A stretch of DNA of 64,000 bases, taken from NCBI RefSeq assembly GCF_000759835.1, contig NZ_BBNB01000001.1:806001-870000 (forward strand). The letters are read 5' to 3'. A model generated the notes under the pieces. It worked only from the letters and a program-made list of their open reading frames with translations, made no database searches and was not told the DNA's origin. This DNA is from Citrobacter sedlakii NBRC 105722 (lineage in GTDB: Bacteria; Pseudomonadota; Gammaproteobacteria; Enterobacterales; Enterobacteriaceae). Positions 53,929 to 62,722 of this stretch are shown here, piece after piece; position 1 is the stretch's first letter, and the number at the start of each line of letters is the position of its first letter. Position numbers and translations under genes: made by a program.

Positions 53929-54011
53929 CTCGCCCGCTTTTGCATACGCAAAGCAGATCACTTACCTGTTGCTGGGTCGCCTGTAGCAGGAATTATTAAA
54001 GAGAGATTTAA

Positions 54012-54296
<285 letters not shown>

Positions 54297-54315
54297 TCGC
54301 CAACACGTCGAAGAG

Positions 54316-54342
54316 AAACCCCGCCGCGGCGGGGTTTTTTTA
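54316..54342. terminator. rplY terminator (bidirectional with yejK)
   Basis: AACCCCGCCGCGGCGGGGTT is a GC-rich stem followed by a T run and preceded by A residues, between convergent rplY and yejK. Confidence 0.93.
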
Positions 54343-54348
54343 TGTCTG

Positions 54349-55356
54349 TTAATTCCCACCCGATGTGCGGCGCTGCAACTGGTCGCGCAGGTTCGGCGGC
54401 GTACCTTTAATGGTCAGCGTATCGGTAGCCGGATCCCAGAAAATTCGCTCGCCTAATAACATCGCGTCAAAATTAATGGTCAACCCGCCGCCGCTGCCGG
54501 CATATTTGGTCAACTGGCGCAGGGTGCTGCGATCCGCCGGGAAACTTTCTTCCAGCGCGTAACCTTTTTCGGCGGTAAACTCGCTGAAGCTCACTTCACT
54601 GACGCCGGAAAGCTCTTTTGACAGCGACTCCAGCTCGATCTCTTCTCCGGCCTGCAGCTGTTCACTGCAGTAGCTGTAAACCTGCTGACGCACATTCTGG
54701 CGTTCGGCTTTGTCAAGCTGCGCCTCTGCGGTGAAGTCATCGACGGCCTGCAGCAGTCCGCGGTTTTGCGCTTTGGCGTTCAGCCCTTCGCTGGCGCCAA
54801 GAAAATCCATAAAGAAATCGGCGACTTTGCGCCCTACCCGCCCTTTCAGGAAGGTCAGATAACGGGTGGACTCCGGGTTGGTTTCCCATTCGGTGAGATC
54901 AATACGCGCCACAATATCCGCATGATTAATATCCAGATAGTGCGTCGGGTTGATATCCAGGTTTTCATTTACACGCATGCTGCTTAAATTGTTCAGCACC
55001 GCCACCAGCAGGTACTCTACCGCCAGATAGCGATAGTGGCAGAACAGGACGATACCGCCGTCCGCAAAAGGATACTTCGCTAACTCATCGCGTAAACGGC
55101 CGGTCGCCGCACGGCTAAAGGCGAGAAAATCCTCCTCCCCCTGACGCTGCAACCGCAGCGCTTGCGCCAGTTCACTTTCTTCGCTGAACAGGCCATACGC
55201 TTTATTTTTCGCGCTATAGACCCGGTGCAACTCGGCCACCATCTCAACAACGGTGTTTGTCGGTTCCAGTAATGAATCGCGCAAGACCAGCTCAAGGTTT
55301 TGCTCATCGCGTTTGATAAGCTGGTGCAGGGCAATCTGGTTGATATCCAGACTCAT
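54349..55356 (-). CDS. yejK: nucleoid-associated protein YejK (NdpA)
   Basis: 335-residue NA37-family nucleoid-associated protein, E. coli length. The N-terminus [19 protein letters not shown] is typical and the sequence is intact throughout. It is divergent from yejL across 181 bp. Bulk nucleoid association is known for the family; its DNA specificity is not. Confidence 0.95.
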   Translation of the reverse strand: MSLDINQIALHQLIKRDEQNLELVLRDSLLEPTNTVVEMVAELHRVYSAKNKAYGLFSEESELAQALRLQRQGEEDFLAFSRAATGRLRDELAKYPFADGGIVLFCHYRYLAVEYLLVAVLNNLSSMRVNENLDINPTHYLDINHADIVARIDLTEWETNPESTRYLTFLKGRVGRKVADFFMDFLGASEGLNAKAQNRGLLQAVDDFTAEAQLDKAERQNVRQQVYSYCSEQLQAGEEIELESLSKELSGVSEVSFSEFTAEKGYALEESFPADRSTLRQLTKYAGSGGGLTINFDAMLLGERIFWDPATDTLTIKGTPPNLRDQLQRRTSGGN

Positions 55357-55537
55357 GATAAACTCTCCTTTAAGACCGGGCGGTATTCAACCACCACCCG
55401 CGAAGCGACGCAACAGAAGATGCCGCGCCGTTTTGCCTTTAGCACAGTAATGCGAATTATTTGCGGATAAAAAAGCGGAAAAAAAACTGCTGCTACGGTA
55501 ATATGTTGCCCTTTCATGAACAAACTGATTTCGATTT

Positions 55538-55765
55538 ATGCCACAAATCTCCCGCTACAGTGACGAACACGTTGAACAGATGCTCACCGAGATGCTCAAC
55601 GTACTGGAAAAACATAAGGCGCCGACTGACCTTTCCCTGATGGTGTTGGGAAACATGGTCACTAACCTTATCAACACCAGCATTGCCCCGGCTCAGCGCC
55701 AGGCGATAGCCAACTCTTTTGCCCGCGCGTTGCAGTCTTCGATCAACGACGACAAAGCGCACTAA
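55538..55765 (+). CDS. yejL: UPF0352 protein YejL
   Basis: 75-residue all-helical protein of the UPF0352 family, the same length as in E. coli, with the conserved [16 protein letters not shown] start. It lies 30 nt upstream of yejM and is very likely co-transcribed with it. Function unknown. Confidence 0.93.
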   Translation: MPQISRYSDEHVEQMLTEMLNVLEKHKAPTDLSLMVLGNMVTNLINTSIAPAQRQAIANSFARALQSSINDDKAH

Positions 55766-55795
55766 AGCCGACTTCGGGGAAACGAACGACACGTT

Positions 55796-57556
55796 ATGGT
55801 AACTCATCGTCAGCGCTACCGTGAAAAAGTCTCCCAGATGGTTAGCTGGGGACACTGGTTTGCACTGTTCAATATCCTGCTGGCTATTGCGCTCGGCAGC
55901 CGTTACCTGTTTGTCGCCGACTGGCCGACAACGCTGGCCGGTCGCGTTTACTCGTATGTGAGTATCGTCGGGCATTTCAGCTTTCTGGTGTTTGCCGCCT
56001 ATCTGCTGATCCTGTTCCCGTTGACGTTTATCGTCATTTCCCAGAGGCTGATGCGTTTCCTGTCAGCCATTCTGGCAACCGCCGGGATGACGCTGTTGTT
56101 GATCGACAGCGAAGTCTTTACCCGTTTCCACTTGCATCTTAATCCCATCGTCTGGGAACTGGTGATTAACCCTGACCAGAATGAGATGGCGCGGGACTGG
56201 CAGCTAATGTTTATCAGCGTGCCCGTGATCCTGCTGATTGAGATGCTGTTCGCCACCTGGAGCTGGCAGAAGCTGCGCAGCCTGACGCGGCGCCGACATT
56301 ACGCCAGGCCGCTGGCCGCCTTCTTTTTCGTGTCGTTTATTGCCTCGCACGTGGTGTATATCTGGGCCGACGCGAATTTTTATCGCCCGATAACCATGCA
56401 GCGCGCCAACCTGCCGCTGTCTTATCCGATGACAGCGCGCCGTTTTCTGGAAAAACACGGCCTGCTGGACGCGCAGGAGTATCAGCGTCGTCTGGTTGAG
56501 CAGGGTAATCCGGAAGCCGTTTCCGTTCAGTATCCGCTGAGCGAATTGCGTTACCGCGACATGGGGACCGGACAAAACGTGCTGTTGATCACCGTCGACG
56601 GCCTGAACTATTCGCGTTATGAAAAGCAGATGCCAGCCCTTGCCGGATTTGCCGAACAAAACATTGCCTTCACGCGCCATATGAGTTCCGGCAACGCTAC
56701 TGACAACGGTATCTTTGGCCTGTTCTACGGCGTCTCGCCGAGTTATATGGACGGCATTTTATCCACCCGCACGCCAGCCGCGCTGATCACGGCGCTCAAT
56801 CAGCAAGGCTACCAGTTGGGACTGTTCTCCTCCGACGGTTTTACCAGTCCGCTGTATCGCCAGGCGCTGCTGTCAGACTTCTCAATGCCGAGCGTGCAAA
56901 CGCAGTCCGACGAGCAAACCGCCAGCCAATGGATCAACTGGTTAGGGCGTTACGCCCAGGAAGATAACCGCTGGTTCTCGTGGGTTTCGTTTAACGGCAC
57001 CAACGTGGATGAAGATAATCAAAAGAATTTTGTCCGCCGTTACGCCCGTGCCGCTGGTGATGTCGATAAACAGATAAACCGGGTACTCGGCGCCCTGCGC
57101 GAGTCCGGTAAACTGGACAACACGGTCGTCATTATCACTGCGGGTCGGGGTGTTCCGTTGAGCGAGGAACAGCGCAACTTCGACTGGTCGCGTGGACATC
57201 TGCAGGTTCCGTTGATCATTCACTGGCCGGGCACCCCCGCCCAACGAATTAACAGCCTGACCGATCATACGGATGTGATGACCACGCTGATGCAGCGACT
57301 GCTGCATGTAAGCACCCCTGCCAATGAATATTCCCAGGGGCAGGATCTGTTTAACGCCAACCGTCGCCACTACTGGGTAACCGCAGCGGATGGCAATACG
57401 CTGGCGATCACCACGGCGGACATGACATTGGTGCTGAACAGTAATGGCAAGTATCAGACGTATGATTTACGCGGCGAGAAGATCAAAGATCAGAAGCCGC
57501 AGCTAAGCCTGCTGCTACAGGTCCTCACGGATGAGAAACGTTTTATCGCTAACTGA
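55796..57556 (+). CDS. yejM: LPS-synthesis regulator YejM (PbgA/LapC)
   Basis: 586-residue inner-membrane protein with five N-terminal membrane segments (about residues 18-190) and a periplasmic sulfatase-like domain (about 250-570). The domain begins near NVLLITVDGLNYSRY, with a Thr/Ser pattern that lacks sulfatase catalysis. It senses LPS in the periplasmic leaflet and controls LpxC proteolysis with LapB and FtsH. It is essential in E. coli. Cotranscribed with yejL. Confidence 0.96.
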   Translation: MVTHRQRYREKVSQMVSWGHWFALFNILLAIALGSRYLFVADWPTTLAGRVYSYVSIVGHFSFLVFAAYLLILFPLTFIVISQRLMRFLSAILATAGMTLLLIDSEVFTRFHLHLNPIVWELVINPDQNEMARDWQLMFISVPVILLIEMLFATWSWQKLRSLTRRRHYARPLAAFFFVSFIASHVVYIWADANFYRPITMQRANLPLSYPMTARRFLEKHGLLDAQEYQRRLVEQGNPEAVSVQYPLSELRYRDMGTGQNVLLITVDGLNYSRYEKQMPALAGFAEQNIAFTRHMSSGNATDNGIFGLFYGVSPSYMDGILSTRTPAALITALNQQGYQLGLFSSDGFTSPLYRQALLSDFSMPSVQTQSDEQTASQWINWLGRYAQEDNRWFSWVSFNGTNVDEDNQKNFVRRYARAAGDVDKQINRVLGALRESGKLDNTVVIITAGRGVPLSEEQRNFDWSRGHLQVPLIIHWPGTPAQRINSLTDHTDVMTTLMQRLLHVSTPANEYSQGQDLFNANRRHYWVTAADGNTLAITTADMTLVLNSNGKYQTYDLRGEKIKDQKPQLSLLLQVLTDEKRFIAN

Positions 57557-57629
57557 TTTATAATTAATCAGTTAGCGGGATGTCCCCTTGCATTCGGTGT
57601 GGAAAGCGGTAGTATTAGCACCCACGAGT

Positions 57630-57706
57630 CGGCACGTAGCGCAGCCTGGTAGCGCACCGTCATGGGGTGTCGGGGGTCGGAGGTTCAAATCCTCTCGTGC
57701 CGACCA
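57630..57706 (+). tRNA. proL: tRNA-Pro (anticodon GGG)
   Basis: 77-nt tRNA with encoded CCA end. The acceptor stem CGGCACG pairs with CGTGCCG, the anticodon loop ATGGGGT carries GGG, and the T-arm reads GGTTCAAATCC. It matches E. coli proL and marks the boundary between conserved backbone and the T6SS segment that follows. Confidence 0.98.
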
Positions 57707-57757
57707 ATCAAATTTTTGAACACATAACAGATGTAAGTGTGTTCATTACCCCACGAA

Positions 57758-57790
57758 AAAACAGCGAGTGTAATCACTCGCTGTTTTTTT
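57758..57790. terminator. terminator between proL and the T6SS genes
   Basis: AACAGCGAGTG-TAAT-CACTCGCTGTT is a perfect stem with A residues before and eight T residues after. It can terminate both proL and the convergent vasL-like gene. Confidence 0.93.
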
Positions 57791-57812
57791 TGGCTGAATG
57801 ATGATCCGGTTA

Positions 57813-59174
57813 CTACGGTTTGTGTTCTTTTATCAGCGCGTAACGAGTCATAAGCTGCTGTAAATGCTGTTCCGCCTGGCTTTGCTGCGCCGCAGGCCAG
57901 GGTTGCCCTTCCGGCAGGAGTGCAAGCTGGCGCAGTTTTTCCTCGAGCGGCACAGCGCGGTTAAATGACTGCGTCATGGTAAAGACAGCCGACTTCAGTT
58001 CGCTGACCGTCATGTACTTCCCTTTCTGCTCGTCCAGCGCGTTCAACCGGTTCGCCAACTGTTGTAACTGCGTCATTCCCTGATGCCAGCCGTTGAGATT
58101 TTCTCCAGGAAGCGCCGACGCGGTAAGTTGCTGCTGCCACTGCTGCGCCAGCGGCTTTGCCTGTTCCGGCCACAGGATAAGCGCCTGTTGCACCAGACTG
58201 TCGCCGTAGCGGATAACCCAGTCTGGTTTTAACTGCGCAAGCCGTGCAAGCTGCTGCTGTGTCTGTTTGATACCCGTTTCCGGTGACGGAGAGGACTGCC
58301 GGAAAGACTGTAATTGTTCATCCGAAAGCGCGGCAGGTAAAGGCGCAAGCGTTGCCGCAAACTGCCCCTTCGCCGGGTCCGCATTATGCATCATTTGCCA
58401 TCCCCAGACCGCCGCGCCAGCCAGCGCCATCATCGTCAGCATCCCTGCGGCGAATGGCTTCCAGAGTTTTACCGGTAGCGGAGAGTCTGTCACCACCTGC
58501 ACATTCGGCAGCGGTTCAGGCTGCGCGACATAAACCCATTTGACGCCTTCAGCAGGCGCCGTCAGGCCGGGCGACCTTACGGCATCACCCGGTACGCACA
58601 CGCCGGCGGACGGCGCGTTTTCGGTATCGCCATCGCTGTTTTCCAGCCGCACCGCGACGTTATGCAGTTGAGTACGCAGGGCATCAAGCTGACTGGCGTG
58701 TTTCAGTTCCAGCCGCTGTAACACGCCACCCAGCGCGTTCAGATGTTCCTCCGCCTGGTACAGCTGGCTGAGATCGGCATAGCGCAGCGTCAGGGTACGC
58801 ATCACCTGCTGTAGCCGTTTACTGAGCGCACTGAGAATTTCCATCCGCGCATGCACGGGTTGCGGCCACAGATTGCCCCACTGTCGGGAGAGAAGCGCGT
58901 CCAGTATCGCCAGCCCCTCATTCATGCCGTACAGCCCGGCCAGATGGGTGCGCGCGAGCGTGTACCAGGCAGCGGTCTGCAACTCCACGCCATTATGCTC
59001 AAACAGCGACAGGCAGAGTGTTTCTGCATGTGGCCAGTTGACGTCGGGGCGCGCCGGGTGGGTCAGTTTGTTCATTTCATCGCGGAGTGCGGCGTAATCC
59101 GCAAGCGTGCGCGGGTCACCGCCGGTGTTAAGGTGGCGTTCAGAAAGGGTTGTCATCGTCAGGGCTTCATTCAA
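57813..59174 (-). CDS. VasL/ImpA-domain type VI secretion protein (TssA-like)
   Basis: 453-residue protein with an N-terminal ImpA domain (about residues 15-130), a variable linker, one membrane segment (about 239-260) and a Gln-rich helical C-terminal VasL-type domain (about 290-450). ImpA-domain proteins of this class belong to the TssA family and act in assembly or anchoring of the T6SS tail sheath; those with a membrane segment are usually the VasL-like accessory form. ATG at 59174 is used here; a second ATG six codons later is equally possible because neither has a strong ribosome site. It lies 9 nt downstream of tssE and ends the operon. Confidence 0.85.
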   Translation of the reverse strand: MNEALTMTTLSERHLNTGGDPRTLADYAALRDEMNKLTHPARPDVNWPHAETLCLSLFEHNGVELQTAAWYTLARTHLAGLYGMNEGLAILDALLSRQWGNLWPQPVHARMEILSALSKRLQQVMRTLTLRYADLSQLYQAEEHLNALGGVLQRLELKHASQLDALRTQLHNVAVRLENSDGDTENAPSAGVCVPGDAVRSPGLTAPAEGVKWVYVAQPEPLPNVQVVTDSPLPVKLWKPFAAGMLTMMALAGAAVWGWQMMHNADPAKGQFAATLAPLPAALSDEQLQSFRQSSPSPETGIKQTQQQLARLAQLKPDWVIRYGDSLVQQALILWPEQAKPLAQQWQQQLTASALPGENLNGWHQGMTQLQQLANRLNALDEQKGKYMTVSELKSAVFTMTQSFNRAVPLEEKLRQLALLPEGQPWPAAQQSQAEQHLQQLMTRYALIKEHKP

Positions 59175-59183
59175 AGAGAGGAA

Positions 59184-59633
59184 TTAAATCGCCGCGCGGG
59201 CATCCAGGTACTGTTGTTGCTTCAGATGGCGGATGAGCACTCTGCCTTCAGGCATAAATTCGGTGCCGTAGCGCACCAGCCCGATCCCCTTCAGCTCCGC
59301 GTCGATGGCGTAGCGTAACTCGCCAGGCACTTGCTGTTCGAGTAAAGTGACATTGAGTGACTGTAAACGAGGTTCATACTTGAGCAGGACACCGGCCAAC
59401 GTATCGATAAGTTCATGGGCTGTCCCAGGCATACCTTGGAGAATTTTGGTCATATCGGGCAAACCATAATCTGGTAGATGGGATACGGTACCGGCGCGGG
59501 CATTCAAAATACGCTGGATGTTATCCAGTACTGATAAAATGACCTGGTCTTCTTCGTTTATCACTTCAAGCGAAAGATCCCCTGTAAAGTTGCCAGTAAG
59601 AATTTCATATAAAGAAGGTGATTTTCGATCCAT
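59184..59633 (-). CDS. tssE: type VI secretion baseplate protein TssE (gp25-like)
   Basis: 149-residue baseplate component homologous to phage T4 gp25. The family motif YGLPD is at residues 56-60, preceded by LNARAGTVSHLPD. It lies in the baseplate wedge with TssF, TssG and TssK, and joins to the sheath. The ATG at 59633 with AGGAAAG upstream gives a normal length; an open extension of 32 codons is unconserved. It sits between the immunity-gene array and the vasL-like gene. The rest of the T6SS locus is not in the window. Confidence 0.88.
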   Translation of the reverse strand: MDRKSPSLYEILTGNFTGDLSLEVINEEDQVILSVLDNIQRILNARAGTVSHLPDYGLPDMTKILQGMPGTAHELIDTLAGVLLKYEPRLQSLNVTLLEQQVPGELRYAIDAELKGIGLVRYGTEFMPEGRVLIRHLKQQQYLDARAAI

Positions 59634-59721
59634 AATTGATACTTTCCTGCATGCTATTCTGATAATTAATAAGACAAAACAATTTCCGGTGTGTCTGGTC
59701 GCCAACGGTCTGATTTTTTCA

Positions 59722-60224
59722 TTAAACACCTAAATATTCATTATAAGTTAAATTGACGTCATACACTGATTCATTTTCGAACCCGCATTCAGGGTAGTAG
59801 ATGAGGTCAGAAACATATGATTCGGAGAAATTCAACCCTAATAATCTAAGAGCATAACCTTGCAAAGCCTCATTCCCTTCAGCTATCCATATAAAATCTT
59901 TTCTTTGTTTCGCATGATAAAAAACCATTTTAACAATCTTTTCCGTAAAAATCCATGTATGATAGTCACGGAAGGCAAACATCGTAAAAGCGCACCTATT
60001 CCACTTTACTATCAAATATTCACTTTGCCAGATGTTTCGTCGGACCCGATATCTATGCGATTAGTTAATTCCTCAGCAATTCCTGGAATCGTTAAAGGCT
60101 TACTGCACTCATTGGTTTCGAGGCAAATGCTTAAATCTCCACCTCTAGGGTGGACGTTAACTTTAATAATGTCAACCATGCGCTTATTCAAATAACCATC
60201 AGGATAGTTTCCTTTAAAATTCAC
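59722..60224 (-). pseudogene. frameshifted putative immunity gene (module D)
   Basis: Two overlapping AT-rich frames look like one gene of about 165 codons split by a frameshift. The first runs from a GTG at 60224 to 60012 (70 residues, ending SDETSGKVNI). The second runs to 59722 and reads on from a TTG at 60015 (IVKWNRCAFTMFAFRDYHTW...). Near 60020-60030 a one-base change would join them through SEYL. It has no recognised family. Position after a VgrG/toxin remnant suggests an immunity role. A TAA directly before the GTG means the true N-terminus could be elsewhere. Two separate small genes are the alternative. Confidence 0.5.
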
Positions 60225-60439
60225 TTACTTTCGAAGATTTACCTAACCCATAAATATATTGTAAACTCTTTTCCTTTATATTCCACCGGATATTCTGGAT
60301 GTTTGGTCAGCTCTGGAAGCTTTCCAAATTCATTCCAAATAGTATCACGGAAATCATCAAAAGAATTGAACCTCTTATACTATCTACTATTTGGAAAGGA
60401 GGTGGCCCCCCTCACCGGAGTTGGTGACAAAAAATTCAG
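60225..60439 (-). pseudogene. toxin-like remnant (module D)
   Basis: The minus strand reads YKRFNSFDDFRDTIWNEFGK and continues for about 25 more residues to ...TIYLWVR before a stop at about 60240. The frame has an in-frame TAG just before YKR. The segment resembles the linker or start of a toxin domain as found at the C-termini of polymorphic toxins, but I cannot name the family. It lies between the VgrG scrap and the putative immunity gene, where an effector tail belongs. Confidence 0.4.
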
Positions 60440-60949
60440 TCAATGTTTATCTCCTGATAGTTTTATCACTGTTATGAGTAGTCGTTCCTGGTTGATTTTG
60501 GATCCCGCAGGAAATATCTGTTGGTGATCGTTAAGATCACGTTCGTCCGGTACAGGAAATGGCCGTGTCGTGTGTTCATCTTTGCTTTCAACGGGCTCTT
60601 CGGCGGAACCTGCGTCGTTAAAACCTTTCTCCTTCAGGCAGGATTTTGCATAGACCGGCGCCACACAGGGAAATTGCGTTGAGCCATATTCCGTGGCGAG
60701 CTTGATGCAATCCTCGCTATGCCTGCCTTCAATCCGCAGCCATAGGTAGCTGTAACCGAAGTCGCGCTCGCAATAAGGCAGACACACAGCAAACCGCTAG
60801 TTCATCTGGCTATCGGCAAAATGTAGGTATTCAGCTTATGGGTATCGTCCATCGCCGTGCGCCAGTAAATTCCCACCTCAGACAGGATACGCTGAATGAA
60901 CTGCAGGTCCGTTTTCCTCTACTGAGTGATAAGATCACGCGGCGAGATA
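60440..60949 (-). pseudogene. VgrG (TssI) remnant with linker (module D)
   Basis: Starting 3 bp after the Imm52 pseudogene, the strand reads SPRDLITQ, a TAG stop (Trp in the other copies), then TDLQFIQRILSEVGIYWRTA. A one-base loss follows in the TYIFAD segment. Further on comes LPYCERDFGYSYLWLR and then SEDCIKLATEYGSTQ, pieces that are hundreds of residues apart in a full VgrG. The last part, CVAPVYAKSCLKEKG and onward to 60440, looks like the linker to a toxin domain. At least two large deletions, one nonsense and one frameshift mark it as dead. Confidence 0.75.
60797..60879 (-). repeat. 86-bp VgrG segment, degraded copy in module D
   Basis: Third copy, clearly related but with many changes (RTAMDDTHKLNTYI) and one base lost. 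The greater divergence suggests it is the oldest insertion. Confidence 0.7.
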
Positions 60950-60951
60950 TA

Positions 60952-61665
60952 TTAAAGCTCCGTCATCAACGGTAACAGACCAAGATCCAGAAGCTTAATT
61001 TCTATATCGTTAGCTTTGCCGATGTTTTCTTTGTTGTTTCCATCGAATATTTCTTCGGTTGACACAACAATAGTTCCTTTTTGCTTCTCACCATCGAAAA
61101 TTGGTACTATTTTTGCAACTTCGGGGATTAATTCTGGTAATATTATAGCTGGTATATAAATCATCCAACCCACGCTAATTCGATCAGGAAAAATATTACT
61201 ACCATTATTACAATACCCATTCGTATTTACATGTGCATATATTTGACCTTTATCACAAACCAGAGATATTAAAAAGGCAATAACTTTGTCTAAACTTATA
61301 TCTGTTTCATTACAAGTAATGCTAACATCCAAATTTGTTTTTTGATATTTTCAATGTGTTTTTTTATGTAGTTAATTGAACATATTTTGCTATCAGTTTC
61401 ACCATCCCAGCCCCCTTCTATAATCAGCGGATAATTTTTTTTACTTGACTGCGCCATCTTTCGATGACGTACGGCTCAGCTTTTTTATGATCAAACACTA
61501 CATGCTCAAGTGCCTGCTTTCTTGAATATCCTTTCTCATACCACTTTTTTTTGTTCCCAACAACACATCAATCAATCCTGTGATATAAAAAAGCTCATCA
61601 AGACATAACTCAACGCTAGGAGACTGAGTATCTTCATAGTAAGCACTTGCTGTTATTCTTATCAT
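60952..61665 (-). pseudogene. Imm52-family immunity pseudogene (module C)
   Basis: The ATG at 61665 overlaps the preceding toxin stop by 4 bp. The frame is lost three times, each at an A-tract: 61545-61552 (A8 on the minus strand), 61435-61442 (A8) and 61338-61343 (A6). Adding one A at each restores about 238 residues that align along their length with the intact Imm52 at 63072-63845: LLGTKKKWYEKGYSRKQAL, then GGWDGETDS, then DRISVGWMIYIPAIILP and LLDLGLLPLMTEL. The last 126 residues remain open (60952-61332). It may be a true pseudogene, slippage-decoded, or a sequencing artefact. Confidence 0.8.
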
Positions 61666-61994
61666 GGCACCCACCTTGTGATTATATCCTTAAAGTCTTT
61701 AAACATTTTTGAAAAATACCGATAACTCACTGGTTGCATAAATATCCACACAATTTTTAAAGGGTGATTAACTGTCGCAACAGCTTGATGTCGCCCAGCT
61801 TGGCTCAAGCCACTTTGATAGTTCAGCTGGCTGTCGGCAAATATGTACGTATCCAGACCGCGCACATCGTCCATCTCCGTGCGCCAGTAAATCCCCACCT
61901 CGGACAGAATGCGCCGAATGAACTGTAAATCCGTTTCCCGCCACTGGGTAATAAGTTCACGCGGCGGGTAGGTGCGCTCCAGTCTGAATTCAAA
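61662..61994 (-). pseudogene. VgrG fragment fused in frame to a Tox-REase-5-like toxin tail (module C)
   Basis: One uninterrupted frame of 110 residues. Residues 1-60 are an internal VgrG (gp27-like domain) segment: RLERTYPPRELITQWRETD, SEVGIYWRTEMD, IFADSQLNYQ. Residues 61-110 are the end of an effector: RHQAVATVNHPLKIVWIFMQ...FKDIITRWVP. The toxin catalytic part and the rest of VgrG are missing. The tail matches the end of the frame at 63842-64000. Tox-REase-5 is inferred because Imm52 is its known partner. The frame begins 2 bp after the stop of the previous immunity gene and has no start of its own beyond internal codons. Confidence 0.75.
61816..61903 (-). repeat. 86-bp VgrG segment, copy in module C
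   Basis: This segment, coding SEVGIYWRTEMDDVRGLDTY and IFADSQLNY, recurs at 62973-63058 (module B) and, more degraded, at 60797-60879 (module D). Each copy follows an Imm52 gene in transcription order. The B and C copies are nearly identical in bases. Confidence 0.8.
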
Positions 61995-61995
61995 G

Positions 61996-62688
61996 TTACA
62001 ATCCTTTGATTAAAGGTAATAAACCATTCGCTGCTAGTTCTATCTCCACATTATTTGCGCATGTAATATCAAATGGCTCTTTACCATTAAACACTGATTT
62101 AGATACAACTATGGTTCCGGCATTGTTTTCGATATCAAATACTTTATATGCGGATGGAACATGCTCGTGTTTTATCCTTACAGGCAAATATAACATCCAA
62201 CCAACTGGTAATCGATCATCAAACACTTCCCTTTGATTGAGTCTATATTGCTCTGTATCAAGGAGTATATATTTAAAGCACCATCCATTATAATTAACCA
62301 TGGCCTTAAATATATAAACAAAATTATCTACATCATTATAACCAGATAATGACTTAATTGTCACCGTGAGTAAATATCTTTCATTTGAAATAGATGGTGT
62401 ATTTTTATATAAAATGGTTATGATACTATCATCTTCATTTTCATCAGCCAGAACTATGCTTATAGACTTCTTATTTACAATCAAATAATCGACATAGGCC
62501 AATGCATCTTCAGAAATACCAAGTTCGTTTAGGGCTATAATTTTCTTTGAAGGATGTGCAATTAACCAAATTTTTTTCTTCTCAACCCAACTGGGCAAAG
62601 TATCAATCAAATATCTCAGCTCTTTAATCAACTGAACAGCAGTTAAAATATCTTTTCTGTAAAGTAAAGAATGAATTTTGTAATGCAT
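61996..62688 (-). CDS. divergent Imm52-like immunity protein (module B)
   Basis: 230-residue AT-rich open frame. Its last 75 residues align with Imm52 of modules A and C: DRLPVGWMLYLPVRI, GTIVVSKSVFNGKE, NNVEIELAANGLLPLIKGL. The N-terminal two-thirds differ. ATG at 62688 has GAGGTGG 5 nt upstream; an in-frame ATG at 62736 overlapping the VgrG scrap stop would add 16 residues. It lies directly after the VgrG scrap of module B and no cognate toxin remains in front. Likely an orphan immunity protein that could protect against a T6SS effector of another strain. Confidence 0.7.
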   Translation of the reverse strand: MHYKIHSLLYRKDILTAVQLIKELRYLIDTLPSWVEKKKIWLIAHPSKKIIALNELGISEDALAYVDYLIVNKKSISIVLADENEDDSIITILYKNTPSISNERYLLTVTIKSLSGYNDVDNFVYIFKAMVNYNGWCFKYILLDTEQYRLNQREVFDDRLPVGWMLYLPVRIKHEHVPSAYKVFDIENNAGTIVVSKSVFNGKEPFDITCANNVEIELAANGLLPLIKGL

Positions 62689-62722
62689 AAAACCACCTCG
62701 ATCTGGATATATATTTTTTATG

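Noticed and set aside
57690-57706. proL 3' end as an attachment site for an integrase
   Set aside because: No second copy of the tRNA end and no integrase are in the window, so an att site cannot be supported.
60150-60527. 125-residue plus-strand frame in the immunity array
   Set aside because: Runs against the T6SS direction across broken minus-strand genes and lacks any recognisable domain or ribosome site.
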